DNA of 64,000 nt from an uncultured Planococcus sp. GTDB lineage: Bacteria > Bacillota > Bacilli > Bacillales_A > Planococcaceae. The stretch lies in contig CANLRI010000002.1 of NCBI GenBank assembly GCA_947493585.1, positions 186,001-250,000 on the forward strand, given 5' to 3'. The stretch's first letter is position 1. Every line of letters starts with the position of its first letter. The notes beneath the pieces were generated by a model, which did not search any database, was not told the DNA's origin, and saw nothing but the letters and a program-made list of their open reading frames with translations. Shown here piece after piece: positions 28,193 to 37,575 of the stretch. A program made the translations under genes and the position numbers.

Positions 28193-28525
28193 GTGGAATT
28201 TAAATTGGGAAATGGCACGCTGATGCTGCCGGAGCTTCATATCACGGTGATGGCGGTCATCATTATTTACTTACTGGTCAAATGGAGCAAGGAATTGGAA
28301 ACCAGCCGCATCAAAATTTTTATCTATTTTCTAGTCGCCGCCTACGCCATGCCGATTCTTTCTTACAGCACGATGGAATACGACTTCCAGCTATGGATTC
28401 CCGCCGGCTTCCTAGTAGTGTTCTTTTATATTTACCGAAAAGAACGATACCATCCTGCTAAAATGAAAGCCAGTGTGCTCGGGCTGTTCGTGGCGCTCTA
28501 TCAGATTGCTGGCCATATGTTCTAA
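28193..28525 (+). CDS. Small membrane protein of unknown function
   Basis: A 110-residue protein with about four hydrophobic segments (LHITVMAVIIIYLLV, IKIFIYFLVAAYAMPI, WIPAGFLVVFFYIY and a C-terminal one). The GTG start has only a weak GTGAGTGAG site. I recognise no family. It stands between the BASS terminator and a convergent ADP-ribosyltransferase gene. Confidence 0.6.
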   Translation: MEFKLGNGTLMLPELHITVMAVIIIYLLVKWSKELETSRIKIFIYFLVAAYAMPILSYSTMEYDFQLWIPAGFLVVFFYIYRKERYHPAKMKASVLGLFVALYQIAGHMF

Positions 28526-28540
28526 AGCGCAGCCAGGAGT

Positions 28541-28957
28541 TCAATCAATAATAATTGCTTTGCCTTGTTCACGAAGCGATTGCAGCGAGTCGAGCATATG
28601 CTGAATCTGTTCATCGCTATGACGTTCCCAGGCAGCGAGTTCTGCGACAATCTTCAATGGCGCTTTGGAGCGGTAGGAGCGTGTTGGATTCCCTGGAAAG
28701 CGTTTGTCGGTCAGGTTCGGGTCGTTCTCGAATTCGCCTGTCGGTTCCACGATGTAGATCCGTTCCGGTAAATGCGTGGCAGCGAGTTCCGCGCCCCATT
28801 TCGCTGCTTCGAGTGTGGCAGTGAAATAGATGTAATTGGATTTCTTGTTCTGGAAGTTGGATGGGTTGCGTGCTTCGAGTAAATCCCCGATTGCCAGTTG
28901 TGCTTTCGTTCCGTGGAAGAAGGGTCCAAGGTCCAAAGTTTCTGTTGATTCATTCAT
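28541..28957 (-). CDS. arr: Rifamycin NAD+ ADP-ribosyltransferase (Arr)
   Basis: A 138-residue cytoplasmic enzyme that transfers ADP-ribose from NAD to rifamycins. The family pattern is very clear: FFHGTKAQL with the catalytic-region histidine, YIYFTATLEAAKWGAELA with the tyrosine, IYIVEPTGEFENDPNLTD, KRFPGNPTRSYRSKAPL, and WERHSDEQ near the end. The full Arr length is present with no break. Of two adjacent ATG codons, the second is seven bases from GGAGG. It stands alone with no mobile-element genes next to it, so it looks intrinsic. Confidence 0.92.
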   Translation of the reverse strand: MNESTETLDLGPFFHGTKAQLAIGDLLEARNPSNFQNKKSNYIYFTATLEAAKWGAELAATHLPERIYIVEPTGEFENDPNLTDKRFPGNPTRSYRSKAPLKIVAELAAWERHSDEQIQHMLDSLQSLREQGKAIIID

Positions 28958-29045
28958 CATTTCGCCTCCAATATTCAGTCTAGTATCCTGAGTATAGGGG
29001 AGCCTTTGCCGAAAAAATAGACTGCAAATAATTTTTTCTTTCGCG

Positions 29046-29213
29046 TATACTATATAGTAGAGAACAAAGCCGGCAGCCCGATTTTTCATTATTGCAATGA
29101 GAAATCGGGCTATTGTCATGTCTGCCGATAGCTGCCGCTTCATTCGTTTAACCCCTTCCTCAGCGGGTAGACATGGATATATGTTTTAACTACTAAAGAA
29201 GAGGTGTTCACGA
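29046..29213 (+). other. Structured leader of the aldo/keto reductase gene
   Basis: A TATACT -10 (29046-29051, weak -35) would start a leader of about 155 bases. It can form a stem AGCCCGATTT/AAATCGGGCT (29075-29084 with 29102-29111) and two mutually exclusive pairings of 29119-29127: with CGGCAG at 29071-29076 or with GGTAGACA at 29166-29173. No known riboswitch class is recognised and no T-run terminator is seen. Confidence 0.4.
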
Positions 29214-30200
29214 ATGAAACATGATGTGACAATCAAACATAAACTAGGACTTGGCACAGCGCCGCTCGGCAATATGTTCCGGGACGTACCGGAAGACGAA
29301 GCGATGGCGACCATCGAATCTGCGTGGAATGAAGGCATCCGTTATTTCGACACTGCGCCGTTTTACGGTGCGGGGCTTGCAGAACTGCGGCTCGGTGAGA
29401 TCTTGCCTTCGTATAACCGCGACGAATATTTATTGAGCACAAAAGTCGGCCGCATCGTGCTGGACGAAGAAGAAGAAAAAGAAGGCCTATTCGAATTCGG
29501 CCGCAAAAATAAAATCCTGACCGATTACACGGAATCAGGGACATTGCGTTCGATCGAAGACAGCTTGAAACGCTTGAAGACGGACCGTTTGGATATGGTT
29601 TATGTGCACGATATCTCACCGGACTTTCTCGGCGATGAATGGGTCACGAAGTTCGATGAAGCTCGAACAGGCGCATTCAAAGTGCTCGACCGCTTAAGAG
29701 ACGAAGGCGTCATCAAAGCGTGGGGGCTTGGCGTCAATACGACGACACCGATCGAAGTCGCACTCGAACTCGAAGAAGCGCATCCTGATTTAAGCTTGTC
29801 CGCAACACAATATACCTTGCTTCAGCATGAACGCGCACTGGAACGCATGATGCCGCTTGCTGAGAAAACAGAGGGCGGCCTAGTGATCGGTTCGGCGTTC
29901 AACTCAGGCGCTTTACTCGGCGGTGATCATTTCGATTACGCGGAAATCACACCGGAAATCAAAGAGCGGGTAGCTCGTTTCAACGACGTCGCCAAAAATC
30001 ACGGCGTGCATTTGAAAGATGCCGCCCTGCAATTTTCAACGGCCCATCCAGCAGTCAAAGCGGTCGTCACCGGTTCCACACGGCCAGACCGTATCAAGGA
30101 AGACTTAGCCGCCATGACAGCTGACATCCCGTCTGCCTTTTGGGATGAACTCGTCGACAAAGGCCTCGTTTCACTGAAAGCGGTATTGCCGAAAAAATAG
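29214..30200 (+). CDS. Aldo/keto reductase (aldose dehydrogenase-like)
   Basis: A 328-residue barrel enzyme of the AKR group that includes bacterial D-threo-aldose/L-fucose 1-dehydrogenases. The start LGLGTAPLGNMF is typical of that group; the catalytic aspartate and tyrosine are in YFDTAPFYGAGLAE near residue 45, the lysine in LLSTKVGR and the histidine in MVYVHDISPD. VVTGSTRPDRIKED binds the cofactor. GAGGTG precedes the ATG. The substrate is unknown. Confidence 0.87.
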   Translation: MKHDVTIKHKLGLGTAPLGNMFRDVPEDEAMATIESAWNEGIRYFDTAPFYGAGLAELRLGEILPSYNRDEYLLSTKVGRIVLDEEEEKEGLFEFGRKNKILTDYTESGTLRSIEDSLKRLKTDRLDMVYVHDISPDFLGDEWVTKFDEARTGAFKVLDRLRDEGVIKAWGLGVNTTTPIEVALELEEAHPDLSLSATQYTLLQHERALERMMPLAEKTEGGLVIGSAFNSGALLGGDHFDYAEITPEIKERVARFNDVAKNHGVHLKDAALQFSTAHPAVKAVVTGSTRPDRIKEDLAAMTADIPSAFWDELVDKGLVSLKAVLPKK

Positions 30201-30214
30201 TCATAGGGAATGAC

Positions 30215-30247
30215 AAAAGGTTCCGGTCTGCTGGCCGGAACCTTTTT
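30215..30247 (+). terminator. Terminator after the aldo/keto reductase
   Basis: AAAAGGTTCCGG and CCGGAACCTTTTT arms around TCTGCTGG. Confidence 0.88.
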
Positions 30248-30369
30248 GTTATGCATGAAACAGCAGTTTGTGTAAGAATATGCGTTTATTGCTGAATTAT
30301 ATTAGCTTTAATTTTACAAATATACCATTTGCTATACTATGGACTAGAGACAAGAACTGGAGGACAAGA

Positions 30370-30852
30370 ATGAGAACCTCGGCTAACTTATCAACAATAG
30401 CATTTTTATGGATCATCATTTCCTTATTAGCTGGCTGTGCCACTGTCGGGGAAAGCCCAGAAACTCTCGTAATGGAACACCGGGAGGAATATGAAGGGGT
30501 ACTCGTTTCAAGCACTTATACTTCGGCCAAAACCGCAGGCTATGAAGAAACATTTATCGAAGGACCGGAAAAAGCCGATGAACTGATCGACCGTTTGAAT
30601 GGAGAAGAGCTGATTCAAGCGAGTGAAGCGGAACTGCAAGAAAGGGCCGATCTGCTCGAGCAGCCTGGCAGCTACCGGATGATGCTTTACAATATGCCGG
30701 CAGCCAATCGCACAGATGAGCATATGTATTTAATTCACTTCTATAAAGATGGAACGATTCAAGTGGATCAAGAAGGCATTACGTATTTCCTCTATAATCC
30801 TCCGGAGGATTTACTGGCGCAACTGAAACAACAATGGAACATCAGCTTTTAA
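30370..30852 (+). CDS. Lipoprotein of unknown function
   Basis: A 160-residue secreted lipoprotein: MRTSANLSTIAFLWIIISL leads to the lipobox LLAGC, with the modified cysteine near residue 23. The mature part is acidic and has the phrases TYTSAKTAGYEETFIEGPEK and LYNMPAANRTDEHMYLIHFY, suggesting a small beta domain. I recognise no family. The start is set by GGAGG six bases upstream. A very strong terminator follows. Confidence 0.75.
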   Translation: MRTSANLSTIAFLWIIISLLAGCATVGESPETLVMEHREEYEGVLVSSTYTSAKTAGYEETFIEGPEKADELIDRLNGEELIQASEAELQERADLLEQPGSYRMMLYNMPAANRTDEHMYLIHFYKDGTIQVDQEGITYFLYNPPEDLLAQLKQQWNISF

Positions 30853-30860
30853 GACAAAAT

Positions 30861-30910
30861 AAACTGCCCCGGGCGATTAGGTATTTTCCTAATCGCCCGG
30901 GGCAGTTTTT
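30861..30910. terminator. Strong bidirectional terminator
   Basis: Perfect 21-base arms beginning AAACTGCCCCGGGCGATTAG around TATTTT, then a T-run. It separates the lipoprotein gene from the convergent AIM24 gene. Confidence 0.92.
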
Positions 30911-30927
30911 AGTTAGCTGTATTGTTT

Positions 30928-31620
30928 TTAGCTCTGTGGTGCGTGGTAGATTTCTTCAAACGGCTGGACGACGACAAAGCCGTTGCCGGAGAATTTCATC
31001 TGCACGGATTCTCCACTGCCTCTGCCGAAAAAGCTCTTCAACTGTACATCTGTGACAAAATCTGGTTCCAAACTGCCCGACCAGGCAACAGTTGCGTTTG
31101 GATCGGTGAATACCGGCGTATCGGGCGTAACGAGCAAAGTGAGCGGCTCATAATGAGAGGTGAAGGCGACGAGGCCATGGCCTTCTAAGCGGACATTGAA
31201 CAATCCGCCCGCCATCATTCCGGCAACGCGGCGCATCAATTTGATGTCCCAGTCGAGTCCGTCTTGAAACGCAAGCAAGTCGTTGCCGTTGATGAAGATA
31301 CTTTCGCCTTCAAGGTCCAAAATGGTGATTTTCTTGCCGCTGTCTGCGACGTACAACTTGCCGTTGCCGTTCGCTTTCATCAACTGTGCGCCTTCTCCGC
31401 TGAGCGCTTTTTTGACGAATTTCCCGAGGCCGTGCTCGAGCATGCCTTCGCGCTCGAATTTGATATTGCCTTCATAGGAAATCATCGAGCCTGCCTTGGC
31501 CCACACTTGGCCGTTCAAATTCACTTCGAGCAAGCGGTCCGTTTCGAGTTCGAAAAAGTCGCGTGCGCTTTCTTCTTGTTTGGTTTGCTGGACAAATTGC
31601 TTAATGGAATACTTCGACAT
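30928..31620 (-). CDS. AIM24 family protein
   Basis: A 230-residue protein of the AIM24/DUF124 family, a beta-rich fold. The N-terminal half has LLEVNLNGQVWAKAGSMISY, followed by YEGNIKFEREG; the C-terminal half has GLFNVRLEGHGLVAFTSHYE and FGRGSGESVQMKFSGNGFVV, all typical of the family. No enzymatic role is known for bacterial members; yeast Aim24 is a mitochondrial organisation protein. I start at MSKYSIKQF, eight bases after GGAGG. Confidence 0.87.
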   Translation of the reverse strand: MSKYSIKQFVQQTKQEESARDFFELETDRLLEVNLNGQVWAKAGSMISYEGNIKFEREGMLEHGLGKFVKKALSGEGAQLMKANGNGKLYVADSGKKITILDLEGESIFINGNDLLAFQDGLDWDIKLMRRVAGMMAGGLFNVRLEGHGLVAFTSHYEPLTLLVTPDTPVFTDPNATVAWSGSLEPDFVTDVQLKSFFGRGSGESVQMKFSGNGFVVVQPFEEIYHAPQS

Positions 31621-31745
31621 GAATGATTCCTCCTTCAAAATGGATACTATCCTATACGGACAGACAGCAAAATCGTTTCGTTTTGACGAAATGTACTTTC
31701 AGGTTAATTGTTGATTTTCAGTAATGGAAGGAGTAAACTGGCGGA

Positions 31746-31761
31746 GAATGAATGTTCATTC
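31746..31761 (+). promoter_or_regulatory. FatR-type operator upstream of the tetR gene
   Basis: GAATGAATGTTCATTC has perfect seven-base arms around TG. It matches the core of the palindrome before the P450 gene at 32390-32407 and so is probably the autoregulatory site of the TetR protein. Confidence 0.75.
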
Positions 31762-31786
31762 CGCAACAGAAGGAGGAGTTTTCCAG

Positions 31787-32362
31787 ATGCCGACATCCAC
31801 TACTAAACGAGAAGATATTCTCGACAGTGCGCTGACCTTGTTTGCCGAACGCGGTTTTGATGCCACGACGATCCCGATGATCGCGACCGATGCCAAAGTC
31901 GGGGCCGGGACGATTTATCGTTATTTCGCTAATAAAGAAGTGCTCGTCAATACCTTGTTTCAGCATTATGTCACTTTGTTCAAGGAGGCGCTGGAAAAAA
32001 ACTATCCTGAGGAAGCGGGCATTCGTGAGCAATTCCATCATCTATTCCAGGGGATGATCCGCTTTACGAACGAGCACGATCATGCCTTGTATTTCATTAA
32101 AACCCATACGTCCGCTTATTTTTTGGACGCTTCGAGCCGGGAGCAATTCGGCCATTTGCTGATGATCTTCGAAAATTTCTTCGAGGCAGGAAAACAGCAC
32201 GGCCACATTCGTGAGCTTCCGTCCAAGGCGCTCATCGCCATTATTTTCGGCGGCTTTTTGCAACTCTATCAATTGATCCGCGTGGGGGAACTTGAAGCCT
32301 CGGCTGAACTATTGGCAGGAGTCGAGGAAAGCTGCTGGGATGCTGTGCGTCATCATTCCTGA
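31787..32362 (+). CDS. fatR: TetR-family repressor of the CYP102 gene (FatR/Bm3R1 type)
   Basis: A 191-residue TetR regulator. The N-terminal helix-turn-helix runs REDILDSALTLFAERGFDAT and DAKVGAGTIYRYFANKEVL at about residues 8-48. The rest is a helical ligand domain. It lies 76 bases upstream of CYP102A, the same order as fatR-cyp102A3 in B. subtilis and bm3R1-BM3 in Priestia megaterium, where fatty acids release the repressor. Matching palindromes sit before both genes. GGAGG is ten bases before the ATG. Confidence 0.88.
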   Translation: MPTSTTKREDILDSALTLFAERGFDATTIPMIATDAKVGAGTIYRYFANKEVLVNTLFQHYVTLFKEALEKNYPEEAGIREQFHHLFQGMIRFTNEHDHALYFIKTHTSAYFLDASSREQFGHLLMIFENFFEAGKQHGHIRELPSKALIAIIFGGFLQLYQLIRVGELEASAELLAGVEESCWDAVRHHS

Positions 32363-32389
32363 TGATGCCAGTTTTTTTCTTGTTTTATA

Positions 32390-32407
32390 GGAATGAATAT
32401 TCATTCC
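32390..32407 (+). promoter_or_regulatory. FatR-type operator upstream of CYP102A
   Basis: GGAATGAATATTCATTCC is a perfect 18-base palindrome 31 bases before the P450 start. It closely matches the known Bm3R1 operator CGGAATGAACGTTCATTCCG as I recall it. Confidence 0.85.
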
Positions 32408-32438
32408 GCTTTTAATTTCACAGAAGAGGTGCTAATAA

Positions 32439-35400
32439 ATGATCCAAATGAAAAACCTTCCACAACCGAAATCTTACGGCCCGCTTGGCAATTTGCCATT
32501 GATCGATAAAGAAAAACCGGTGCAATCGTTCATGAAGCAAGCCCGTGAACTCGGCCCTATCTACCAATTCCATTTCCCTGGGCGCGCCAGCACGTTTGTA
32601 TCAAGTGCGGAACTGGCCGCGGAAATCTGTGACGAGACGCGCTTTGATAAAAAGATCGGGCCGGCACTCCAGAAAGTCCGTGCTTTTGGCGGCGACGGCT
32701 TGTTTACAAGCGGGACCGAAGAACCGAACTGGAAGAAAGCCCATAATATCCTGTTGCCGAGCTTTAGCCAGCAAGCGATGAAAGGCTATCACGAGAAAAT
32801 GATCGACCTTGCGTCACAATTGGTGCAGAAATGGGCACGGCTCAATCCGAACGAGGAAATCGATGTGCCGGATGACATGACGCGTTTGACGCTCGATACG
32901 ATCGGCTTGTGTGGATTCAATTACCGCTTCAATAGCTTTTACCGTGAGGATTCCCATCCGTTCATCGAGAAGATGGTGAGGGCTTTGGATGAATCGATGA
33001 GCCAGACGCAGCGACTTGGCATCCAGGACAAATTGATGGTGCGCTCGAAGCAGCAATTCAAGGAAGATATCGATTATATGTTCAACTTGGTTGACGAATT
33101 GATCGCAGAACGCAAACAAGCGGGCGACCAGGGAGAAGATGATTTGCTTGCGCATATGCTAAAAGGCAAGGATCCGGAAACCGGTGAATCCTTGGACGAC
33201 GAGAACATTCGCTTCCAGATCATCACGTTCTTGATCGCGGGACATGAAACGACGAGCGGTTTGTTGTCGTTCGCGATCCAGTATCTCTTGAAGCATCCGG
33301 AAAAACTTGAAAAAGCCTATACCGAAGTGGACGAAGTGCTTGGCGATGCGACGCCTTCATTCAAACAAGTGAAGCAATTGAAATACGTGCGCATGATTTT
33401 GAATGAAGCGCTGCGCCTGTGGCCGACCGCCCCGGCATTTTCCGTCTACGCGAAAGAAGATACGACACTTGCCGGCAAGTATGAGGTAGGAAAAGGCGAA
33501 GCGTTCACTTTGCTGATTCCGGAGCTTCACCGTGACAAAAGCGTTTGGGGACAAGACGCAGAAAGTTTCCGGCCAGAGCGTTTTGAAGACATTTCGAAAA
33601 TCCCGCATCATGCATACAAGCCATTCGGCAACGGCCAACGGGCATGCATCGGCCAGCAATTCGCACTCCACGAAGCGGTGCTCGTGCTCGGCATGGTGCT
33701 GCAGCATTTCGAATTGATCGACCACACCGATTATCAACTTGAAGTGAAAGAAACCTTGACCTTCAAACCGGACGGACTGACGATGAAAGTGAAGCCGAGA
33801 CGAAAAGTGCAGATGTTCCAAACGCCAGCAACTGAAGAACCGGAAGACACCGTAATCGAGCAGCAAGCGATCGATTCGCACGGCACGCCGCTATTGGTGC
33901 TTTACGGATCCAATCTTGGAACAGCACAAGGTGTCGCCAGGGAGCTATCGGAAACGGCACGTTTTAAAGGCTTTGATTCGAAAGCCGCCGCGTTGGATGA
34001 CTATGCAGGAAACTTGCCTACAGACGGCGCGGTCGTCATCGTATCGGCTTCGTATAATGGCAATCCACCGGACAATGCGGCGCGCTTTATGGACTGGCTG
34101 GCAACGGCCGATTCCACTGAAGGCGTCACTTACAGCGTGTTCGGCTGCGGCGACCGCAACTGGGCAACGACCTATCAACGCGTGCCGAGCATTATCGATG
34201 AACAGCTCTCGGCGAATGGTGCATCCCAGCTTGTCGAACGCGGCGAAGGCGATGCCAGCGAGGACTTCGACGGCGAGCTTGAGAAATGGCAGGGAGCGCT
34301 ATGGCCGGCACTTGCCGAACGCTTCAGTCTTGACTTGGAAACGAATACGCAAGCAAGCAATCAATTGTCGATGGAATTCATTAGCGGCGTCAGCCACACG
34401 CCGGCAGCGCGTGCATACGATGCGTTTACTGCGGTGGTCGCTGGCAATGAAGAACTATTGAAGACAGCGGAACGCAGCACACGCCATATTGAGATCCAGT
34501 TGCCTGAAGGGGCAGTGTATAAAGAAGGTGACCATCTCGGCGTGCTGCCGGAGAATTCAAAGGAATTGGTGGAACGGGTGTTGACGCGTTTCGGCTTGAA
34601 AGGTGAAGAGCATGTAGTTCTGGAAGGAAGCTCAGGACGTGCGAACCATCTGCCGACAGGACAGCCCGTCCAGCTCGCGCAATTGCTCGCAAGCTATGTC
34701 GAGTTGCAGGAGCCGGCGACGCGTGCGCAGCTACGCGAACTCGCGAAAATCAATCCATGCCCGCCGCATAAAGCAGAACTCGAACAATTGGTGGAAGACG
34801 AGACGTATAAACGCGAAGTGCTCGCGAAGCGTTTGACGATGCTCGAGTTGCTGGAGCGCTTTATGTCATGCGAGATGGAATTCGAAAACTTCCTGGCCTT
34901 ATTGCCGGCATTGAAAGCCCGCTACTACTCGATCTCGAGCTCTCCGCGTGTCTCATCAAGCAAAGCGAGCATCACGGTCAGCGTCGTGAAAGGCGAGGCT
35001 TGGAGCGGCACAGGAGAATACGAAGGCGTCGCTTCCAATTATTTGGCGAAGCGCGAAGCGGGCGATAAGATCGCCTGCTTTATCCGCACGCCCCAAACCG
35101 CCTTCCAATTGCCGGAAAACCCGGAAACGCCGCTCGTCATGGTCGGCCCAGGCACCGGCATCGCACCGTTCCGCGGCTTTATCCAGGCACGAAAAGTATT
35201 GAAAGAACAAGGAGCCACGCTCGGTGCCGCACAGCTGTATTTCGGCTGCCGCCATGCACAAGAGGATTTCTTATATGAAGAACAATTAAAGCAAGCCGAG
35301 CAGCTTGGCTTGATTGAGTTGCACAGCGCCTTCTCCAGACAGCAGCAAGAGAAAGTCTATGTGCAGCATTTAATGGAACAAAATGCACAGGATATTCTTG

Positions 35401-35588
35401 GACTGTTGGAACAAGGCGGACATCTCTATATTTGCGGAGATGGCGGCAAGATGGCGCCAGCCGTAGAGGGAAGTCTGATTCTAAGCTATCAGGAACTGCG
35501 AGGCGCGACGCGTGAACAAGCGCTGGCGTGGCTCGGTGAACTTGAACAATCCGGCCGTTTTGCGAAAGACGTTTGGTCGGCTTCCTAA
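32439..35588 (+). CDS. cyp102A: Self-sufficient cytochrome P450/P450 reductase (CYP102A, BM3-like)
   Basis: A 1049-residue fusion that hydroxylates fatty acids with NADPH in one chain. The heme domain (about 1-460) has the start [16 protein letters not shown], the I-helix [17 protein letters not shown] and the heme loop [18 protein letters not shown] with the cysteine near residue 402. The FMN domain (about 490-640) begins [13 protein letters not shown], and the FAD/NADPH reductase part has RYYSISSSP and [12 protein letters not shown]. Compared with BM3, arginine 47 and phenylalanine 87 are kept, while tyrosine 51 is phenylalanine. Under the TetR gene upstream. Confidence 0.96.
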   Translation: MIQMKNLPQPKSYGPLGNLPLIDKEKPVQSFMKQARELGPIYQFHFPGRASTFVSSAELAAEICDETRFDKKIGPALQKVRAFGGDGLFTSGTEEPNWKKAHNILLPSFSQQAMKGYHEKMIDLASQLVQKWARLNPNEEIDVPDDMTRLTLDTIGLCGFNYRFNSFYREDSHPFIEKMVRALDESMSQTQRLGIQDKLMVRSKQQFKEDIDYMFNLVDELIAERKQAGDQGEDDLLAHMLKGKDPETGESLDDENIRFQIITFLIAGHETTSGLLSFAIQYLLKHPEKLEKAYTEVDEVLGDATPSFKQVKQLKYVRMILNEALRLWPTAPAFSVYAKEDTTLAGKYEVGKGEAFTLLIPELHRDKSVWGQDAESFRPERFEDISKIPHHAYKPFGNGQRACIGQQFALHEAVLVLGMVLQHFELIDHTDYQLEVKETLTFKPDGLTMKVKPRRKVQMFQTPATEEPEDTVIEQQAIDSHGTPLLVLYGSNLGTAQGVARELSETARFKGFDSKAAALDDYAGNLPTDGAVVIVSASYNGNPPDNAARFMDWLATADSTEGVTYSVFGCGDRNWATTYQRVPSIIDEQLSANGASQLVERGEGDASEDFDGELEKWQGALWPALAERFSLDLETNTQASNQLSMEFISGVSHTPAARAYDAFTAVVAGNEELLKTAERSTRHIEIQLPEGAVYKEGDHLGVLPENSKELVERVLTRFGLKGEEHVVLEGSSGRANHLPTGQPVQLAQLLASYVELQEPATRAQLRELAKINPCPPHKAELEQLVEDETYKREVLAKRLTMLELLERFMSCEMEFENFLALLPALKARYYSISSSPRVSSSKASITVSVVKGEAWSGTGEYEGVASNYLAKREAGDKIACFIRTPQTAFQLPENPETPLVMVGPGTGIAPFRGFIQARKVLKEQGATLGAAQLYFGCRHAQEDFLYEEQLKQAEQLGLIELHSAFSRQQQEKVYVQHLMEQNAQDILGLLEQGGHLYICGDGGKMAPAVEGSLILSYQELRGATREQALAWLGELEQSGRFAKDVWSAS

Positions 35589-35616
35589 AAATGAATCATT
35601 TGAGATAAATGAAATG

Positions 35617-35658
35617 CCACCTTCCATGAAATCAGTCGATTTCGAAGGTGGTATTTTT
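35617..35658 (+). terminator. Terminator after CYP102A
   Basis: Outer arms CCACCTTC/GAAGGTGG and inner arms GAAATC/GATTTC around AGTC, followed by five T residues. Confidence 0.85.
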
Positions 35659-35710
35659 CTATTTAGGGGTAAAGAAACATAAGGTGGTTTTCAAGGAGGG
35701 AGGAATACTA

Positions 35711-36490
35711 ATGAACATCGGCATCATCGGAACCGGCAATATCGCGACCTACTTGCTCGAACAGGTGAACGACAAACGCATGGCGGATGGGCGCATCACC
35801 GCTGTGTTTGGCCGCAACGTGGAAGCCGGAACGCGTTTAAAAGAACGTTTTGGCATGGAGTTTTACACCGACCTCGACGAATTTCTATCAACCTCGGTCG
35901 ATACGGTCGTGGAAGCTGTGACAGTGGATGCGGCGAGGCTGTTTTTGAAACAAGTGGCCGAACGCAAAAAAGACCTCATCGTTAGCAGTATCGGGGTGTT
36001 CAAAGACTTCGCGTTCCTGGATGAACTGACGAAACTTGCGGAAACGAACGGCACACAAATCTATCTGCCGTCCGGTGCGATCGGCGGTTTGGACGTCTTG
36101 CAATCGGCAAGGGCGCTGGGCGGATTGAAATCTGTCCGGCTTACAACGCGAAAATCGCCGATGTCACTCGGGATGGAGACCGACCGTGAACAAGTGCTGT
36201 TTGACGGGACGGCGTTTGATGCGGTGGGCGAATTTCCGAAGAATATCAACGTCGCGCTCGTGCTTGCCATTGCGGGCATTGGGGTGCACGAGACGAAAGT
36301 GCGCATCATTGTCGACCCGGAGATTGAGCGCAATACGCATACGGTCGAAGCACAAGGGGATTTCGGCAAGATGCAGCTGCAAGTCGAGAACAATCCGATG
36401 GCAGCGAACCCGAAAACCAGCTTGTTGGCAGCCTTGAGTATTCTGTCGGTGCTGCAGAATAAAGATCGTGCTTTGAGGATCGGGAGCTGA
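35711..36490 (+). CDS. nadX: Aspartate dehydrogenase
   Basis: A 259-residue NAD(P)-dependent enzyme converting L-aspartate to iminoaspartate, an entry to NAD synthesis, or working as an amino-acid dehydrogenase. The Rossmann start is NIGIIGTGNIATYLLEQ; LPSGAIGGLDVLQSA and FPKNINVALVLAIAGIGVHE carry the substrate-binding and catalytic-region histidine of the family, ending with RNTHTVEAQGDFG. GGAGGGAGG is seven bases before the ATG. Neither nadA, nadB nor nadC is next to it, so the physiological role is open. Confidence 0.88.
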   Translation: MNIGIIGTGNIATYLLEQVNDKRMADGRITAVFGRNVEAGTRLKERFGMEFYTDLDEFLSTSVDTVVEAVTVDAARLFLKQVAERKKDLIVSSIGVFKDFAFLDELTKLAETNGTQIYLPSGAIGGLDVLQSARALGGLKSVRLTTRKSPMSLGMETDREQVLFDGTAFDAVGEFPKNINVALVLAIAGIGVHETKVRIIVDPEIERNTHTVEAQGDFGKMQLQVENNPMAANPKTSLLAALSILSVLQNKDRALRIGS

Positions 36491-36524
36491 TTGGGCTCGA
36501 AGCAATGTTATTGCATCAAAAATA

Positions 36525-36572
36525 AAAACAAGCCAGCTTTTGATCAACGATCATTGAGTCGGCTTGTTTTTT
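36525..36572 (+). terminator. Terminator after nadX
   Basis: AAAACAAGCC and GGCTTGTTTT arms with an inner TGATC/GATCA stem, followed by T residues. Confidence 0.82.
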
Positions 36573-36903
36573 ATATCTGTATAGAAGGAAAAAAGAGTTG
36601 GTTTTTATTGGAGAATAAACCAGTTTAGATCCTATTTACGCTATTTTCTGGTCGTCCTTATTCACTGCGAATACGGATAAATACCATAGAAATCATTTTA
36701 TTAGAAAAATACATGTTATGCTTATAGAGGACGAAAAGGCTAGTAGGGAGGGTGTTTTGCACTTCTCTGCGCTTCGTGGCGTCCTTTTGCACTGTGCATT
36801 TGAGGCAGCCAGAAGGATTGGGCATGTCTAGATCGACGAATTGACAGGGATTGCCGAATCGCCATTTCAGTCATTTTTTCTATTACAGAAGGGAGGTGTT
36901 TCA
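36573..36903. other. Upstream region of the compatible-solute operon
   Basis: About 330 bases without a convincing gene. A TATGCT hexamer lies near 36716 but has no good -35. TTGCAC occurs twice near 36756-36792. An osmotically regulated promoter is expected somewhere here, but I cannot place it. Confidence 0.4.
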
Positions 36904-37557
36904 ATGGAAAATTGGGCCCGGTTTCTTGAGGTGAACGCTCCTCGCATTTTAGAGTTGACGATTGACCATGCTGTGCTCGTGTCATTAGCTATTTTTGTTG
37001 CGCTACTGATCGGAATTCCACTCGGCATTTACTTAACTACGAACCAATACCTTGCAGACACAGTTCTTCAAATCGCTTCCATTACATTAACCATCCCGAG
37101 TATTGCACTTTTTGGGGTGATGATTCCGATCTTTTCCTTAATCAACCAGGGAATCGGCTTTGTGCCGGCTTTTGTGGCGCTTGTGTTGTATTCACAATTG
37201 CCGATTATCCGCAACACGTATACCGGTATCAAAAACGTCAATCCTGAAATGCGCGACGCGGCGATCGGAATGGGCATGAAAACGCATCAGCGCCTGTTAC
37301 GTGTCGAAATTCCGAATGCCTTGCCGGTCATCATGGCGGGTGTCCGCACGGCGGTGGTCATGAATATCGGGATCGCTGTCATCGCGGCTTATATCGGCGC
37401 GGGCGGTCTCGGCGTCCTCATTACACAAGGCATCAGCAGAAACGACAATTATCTGATCATCAGCGGATCCATCGCGGTGGCGATATTGGCGATCATTGCC
37501 GATTCCATTCTACTACTGATTCAAAAACGCTTTACGAAAAAAGCAATAGCGGAGTAA
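36904..37557 (+). CDS. opuCB: Glycine betaine/carnitine/choline ABC permease (OpuCB type)
   Basis: A 217-residue inner-membrane permease with five or six membrane segments and the permease loop EMRDAAIGMGMKTHQRLLRV near residues 115-134. LPIIRNTYTGIKNV and AAYIGAGGLGVLI are standard for Opu/ProW-type proteins. I start at MENWARFLEV, after GGGAGG. It leads a four-gene operon with the ATPase, a second permease and a binding protein. Confidence 0.88.
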   Translation: MENWARFLEVNAPRILELTIDHAVLVSLAIFVALLIGIPLGIYLTTNQYLADTVLQIASITLTIPSIALFGVMIPIFSLINQGIGFVPAFVALVLYSQLPIIRNTYTGIKNVNPEMRDAAIGMGMKTHQRLLRVEIPNALPVIMAGVRTAVVMNIGIAVIAAYIGAGGLGVLITQGISRNDNYLIISGSIAVAILAIIADSILLLIQKRFTKKAIAE

Positions 37558-37575
37558 CTGCAGAGAGGTGAGTCT

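Noticed and set aside
29046..29213. Known riboswitch class before the aldo/keto reductase
   Set aside because: I compared it by eye with SAM, TPP, FMN, glycine, yybP-ykoY, ykkC, preQ1, fluoride and ZTP hallmarks and none fits.
33916..34461. 181-codon open frame inside CYP102A
   Set aside because: Alternative frame within the P450 fusion; arginine-rich translation typical of out-of-frame reading.
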